A DNA stretch of 14,602 bases from contig DROB01000110.1 in assembly GCA_011321985.1 (NCBI GenBank), positions 1-14,602 of the forward strand. The letters run 5' to 3'. The position numbers were made by a program, and so were the translations under genes. The notes under the pieces were generated by a model that saw nothing but the letters and a program-made list of their open reading frames with translations, did not search any database and was not told where the DNA came from. Below, piece after piece: positions 14,056 through 14,602 of this stretch. The DNA is from Gammaproteobacteria bacterium (GTDB lineage: Bacteria; Pseudomonadota; Gammaproteobacteria; SZUA-229). Every line of letters starts with the position of its first letter. Position 1 is the first letter of the stretch.

Positions 14056-14602
14056 ATGTCTGACCCATTAATACCGGAAGCCGTCGAAGCGGTCTGTCAG
14101 CAGGTGGTGAGTCATGCTGCTGAAGCTGATATCTCTCATATATTAAATGATCTGAACGATGCGCAGCGTCAGGCGGTTACTGCACAACCTGAGCATATGT
14201 TGATACTGGCCGGTGCTGGCAGTGGTAAAACGCGTGTACTCGTACATCGCATCGCCTGGTTAAACCAGGTCGAAGGCATCTCTCCCTATAATATTTTTGC
14301 GGTGACCTTTACCAACAAGGCCGCTGCCGAGATGCGCCATCGTGTGGAAAAATTACAGGACATGCCCGTTGCTGGCATGTGGGTGGGAACCTTTCACGGG
14401 CTGGCTCATCGTCTGTTGCGTAACCACTGGAAAGAAGCGAAGCTGCCGCAAACTTTCCAGATTCTGGACGCAGATGATCAATATCGTCTGGTACGCCGGA
14501 TATTAAAAACACTGGAACTGGATGAGACCAAATGGCCACCGAAACAGGCGCAGGCTTTTATCAATGCGCGTAAAGATGAAGGTAAACGTCCCTCTCATAT
14601 CG
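14056..14602 (+). CDS. uvrD: DNA helicase II UvrD, N-terminal part (3' end outside window)
   Basis: Superfamily 1A 3'-5' helicase used in nucleotide-excision and mismatch repair. The frame is open from ATG 14056 to the window end, giving 182 residues. Visible are the Q motif LNDAQRQAV (33-41), Walker A LAGAGSGKTRVLVHRIAWL (51-69), motif Ia VTFTNKAAAEMRHRV and motif Ib WVGTFHGLAHRLLR, followed by FQILDADDQYRLVRRILK and KWPPKQAQAFINARKDEG. These match UvrD rather than Rep or PcrA most closely. E. coli UvrD begins about 10 residues before LNDAQ, whereas this start adds some 22 more. In-frame GTG codons at 14104 and 14107 are alternatives, and no start has a good ribosome binding site. The remaining helicase motifs lie beyond the window. 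Confidence 0.95.
   Translation, partial: MSDPLIPEAVEAVCQQVVSHAAEADISHILNDLNDAQRQAVTAQPEHMLILAGAGSGKTRVLVHRIAWLNQVEGISPYNIFAVTFTNKAAAEMRHRVEKLQDMPVAGMWVGTFHGLAHRLLRNHWKEAKLPQTFQILDADDQYRLVRRILKTLELDETKWPPKQAQAFINARKDEGKRPSHI

Overview
The window reads as an ordinary chromosomal segment of a gammaproteobacterium. Almost every gene is recognisable, all but one are on the + strand, and the gene content fits that group: lysA, dapF, a DUF484 gene and xerC, then hslVU, a DUF971 gene, ubiE-ubiJ-ubiB and uvrD. The presence of UbiJ and UbiB (aerobic ubiquinone synthesis), DUF484 beside xerC, and UvrD points to Gammaproteobacteria. The genus cannot be fixed from the sequence alone. No tRNA, rRNA, CRISPR array, insertion sequence or prophage gene was seen. 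Both ends cut a gene: lysA lacks its start and uvrD lacks its end.

Layout. Positions 1-2894 hold the last two steps of the diaminopimelate/lysine branch (lysA, dapF). Two genes interrupt the pair: a small 2OG-Fe(II) oxygenase on the + strand and a peroxiredoxin-like gene on the - strand. The peroxiredoxin has its own promoter, a perfect 16-bp palindrome over the likely transcription start, and a very strong ribosome binding site. Positions 2887-4584 are DUF484 and xerC, tightly packed behind dapF with an 8-nt overlap and a 3-nt gap. Positions 4678-5451 are yaaA (peroxide-stress protein), which looks A-rich beside its neighbours. Positions 5614-7920 are the HslVU protease and a DUF971 protein. 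A structured 120-bp gap precedes ubiE, ubiJ and ubiB (8044-11091), which make and support ubiquinone.

The least ordinary gene is at 11113-13959. It encodes a 948-residue exported protein that appears to join three modules: a peptidase-MA-like zincin with an HEYTH motif, a TolB/PD40-like beta-propeller, and a C-terminal outer-membrane barrel with an LRGY motif like that of Omp85 proteins and a terminal Phe. It follows ubiB by 21 bp. This is the best candidate for an under-described system. uvrD then starts after a 96-bp gap.

How the genes fit together: cell-wall and lysine precursors (lysA, dapF), chromosome dimer resolution and repair (xerC, uvrD), cytoplasmic proteolysis (hslVU) and quinone synthesis (ubiEJB) form a housekeeping cluster. 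Two peroxide-defence genes (prx-like, yaaA) and an oxygenase are inserted among them. The operator, the hairpins and the surface protease fusion are the features not explained by routine housekeeping annotation.
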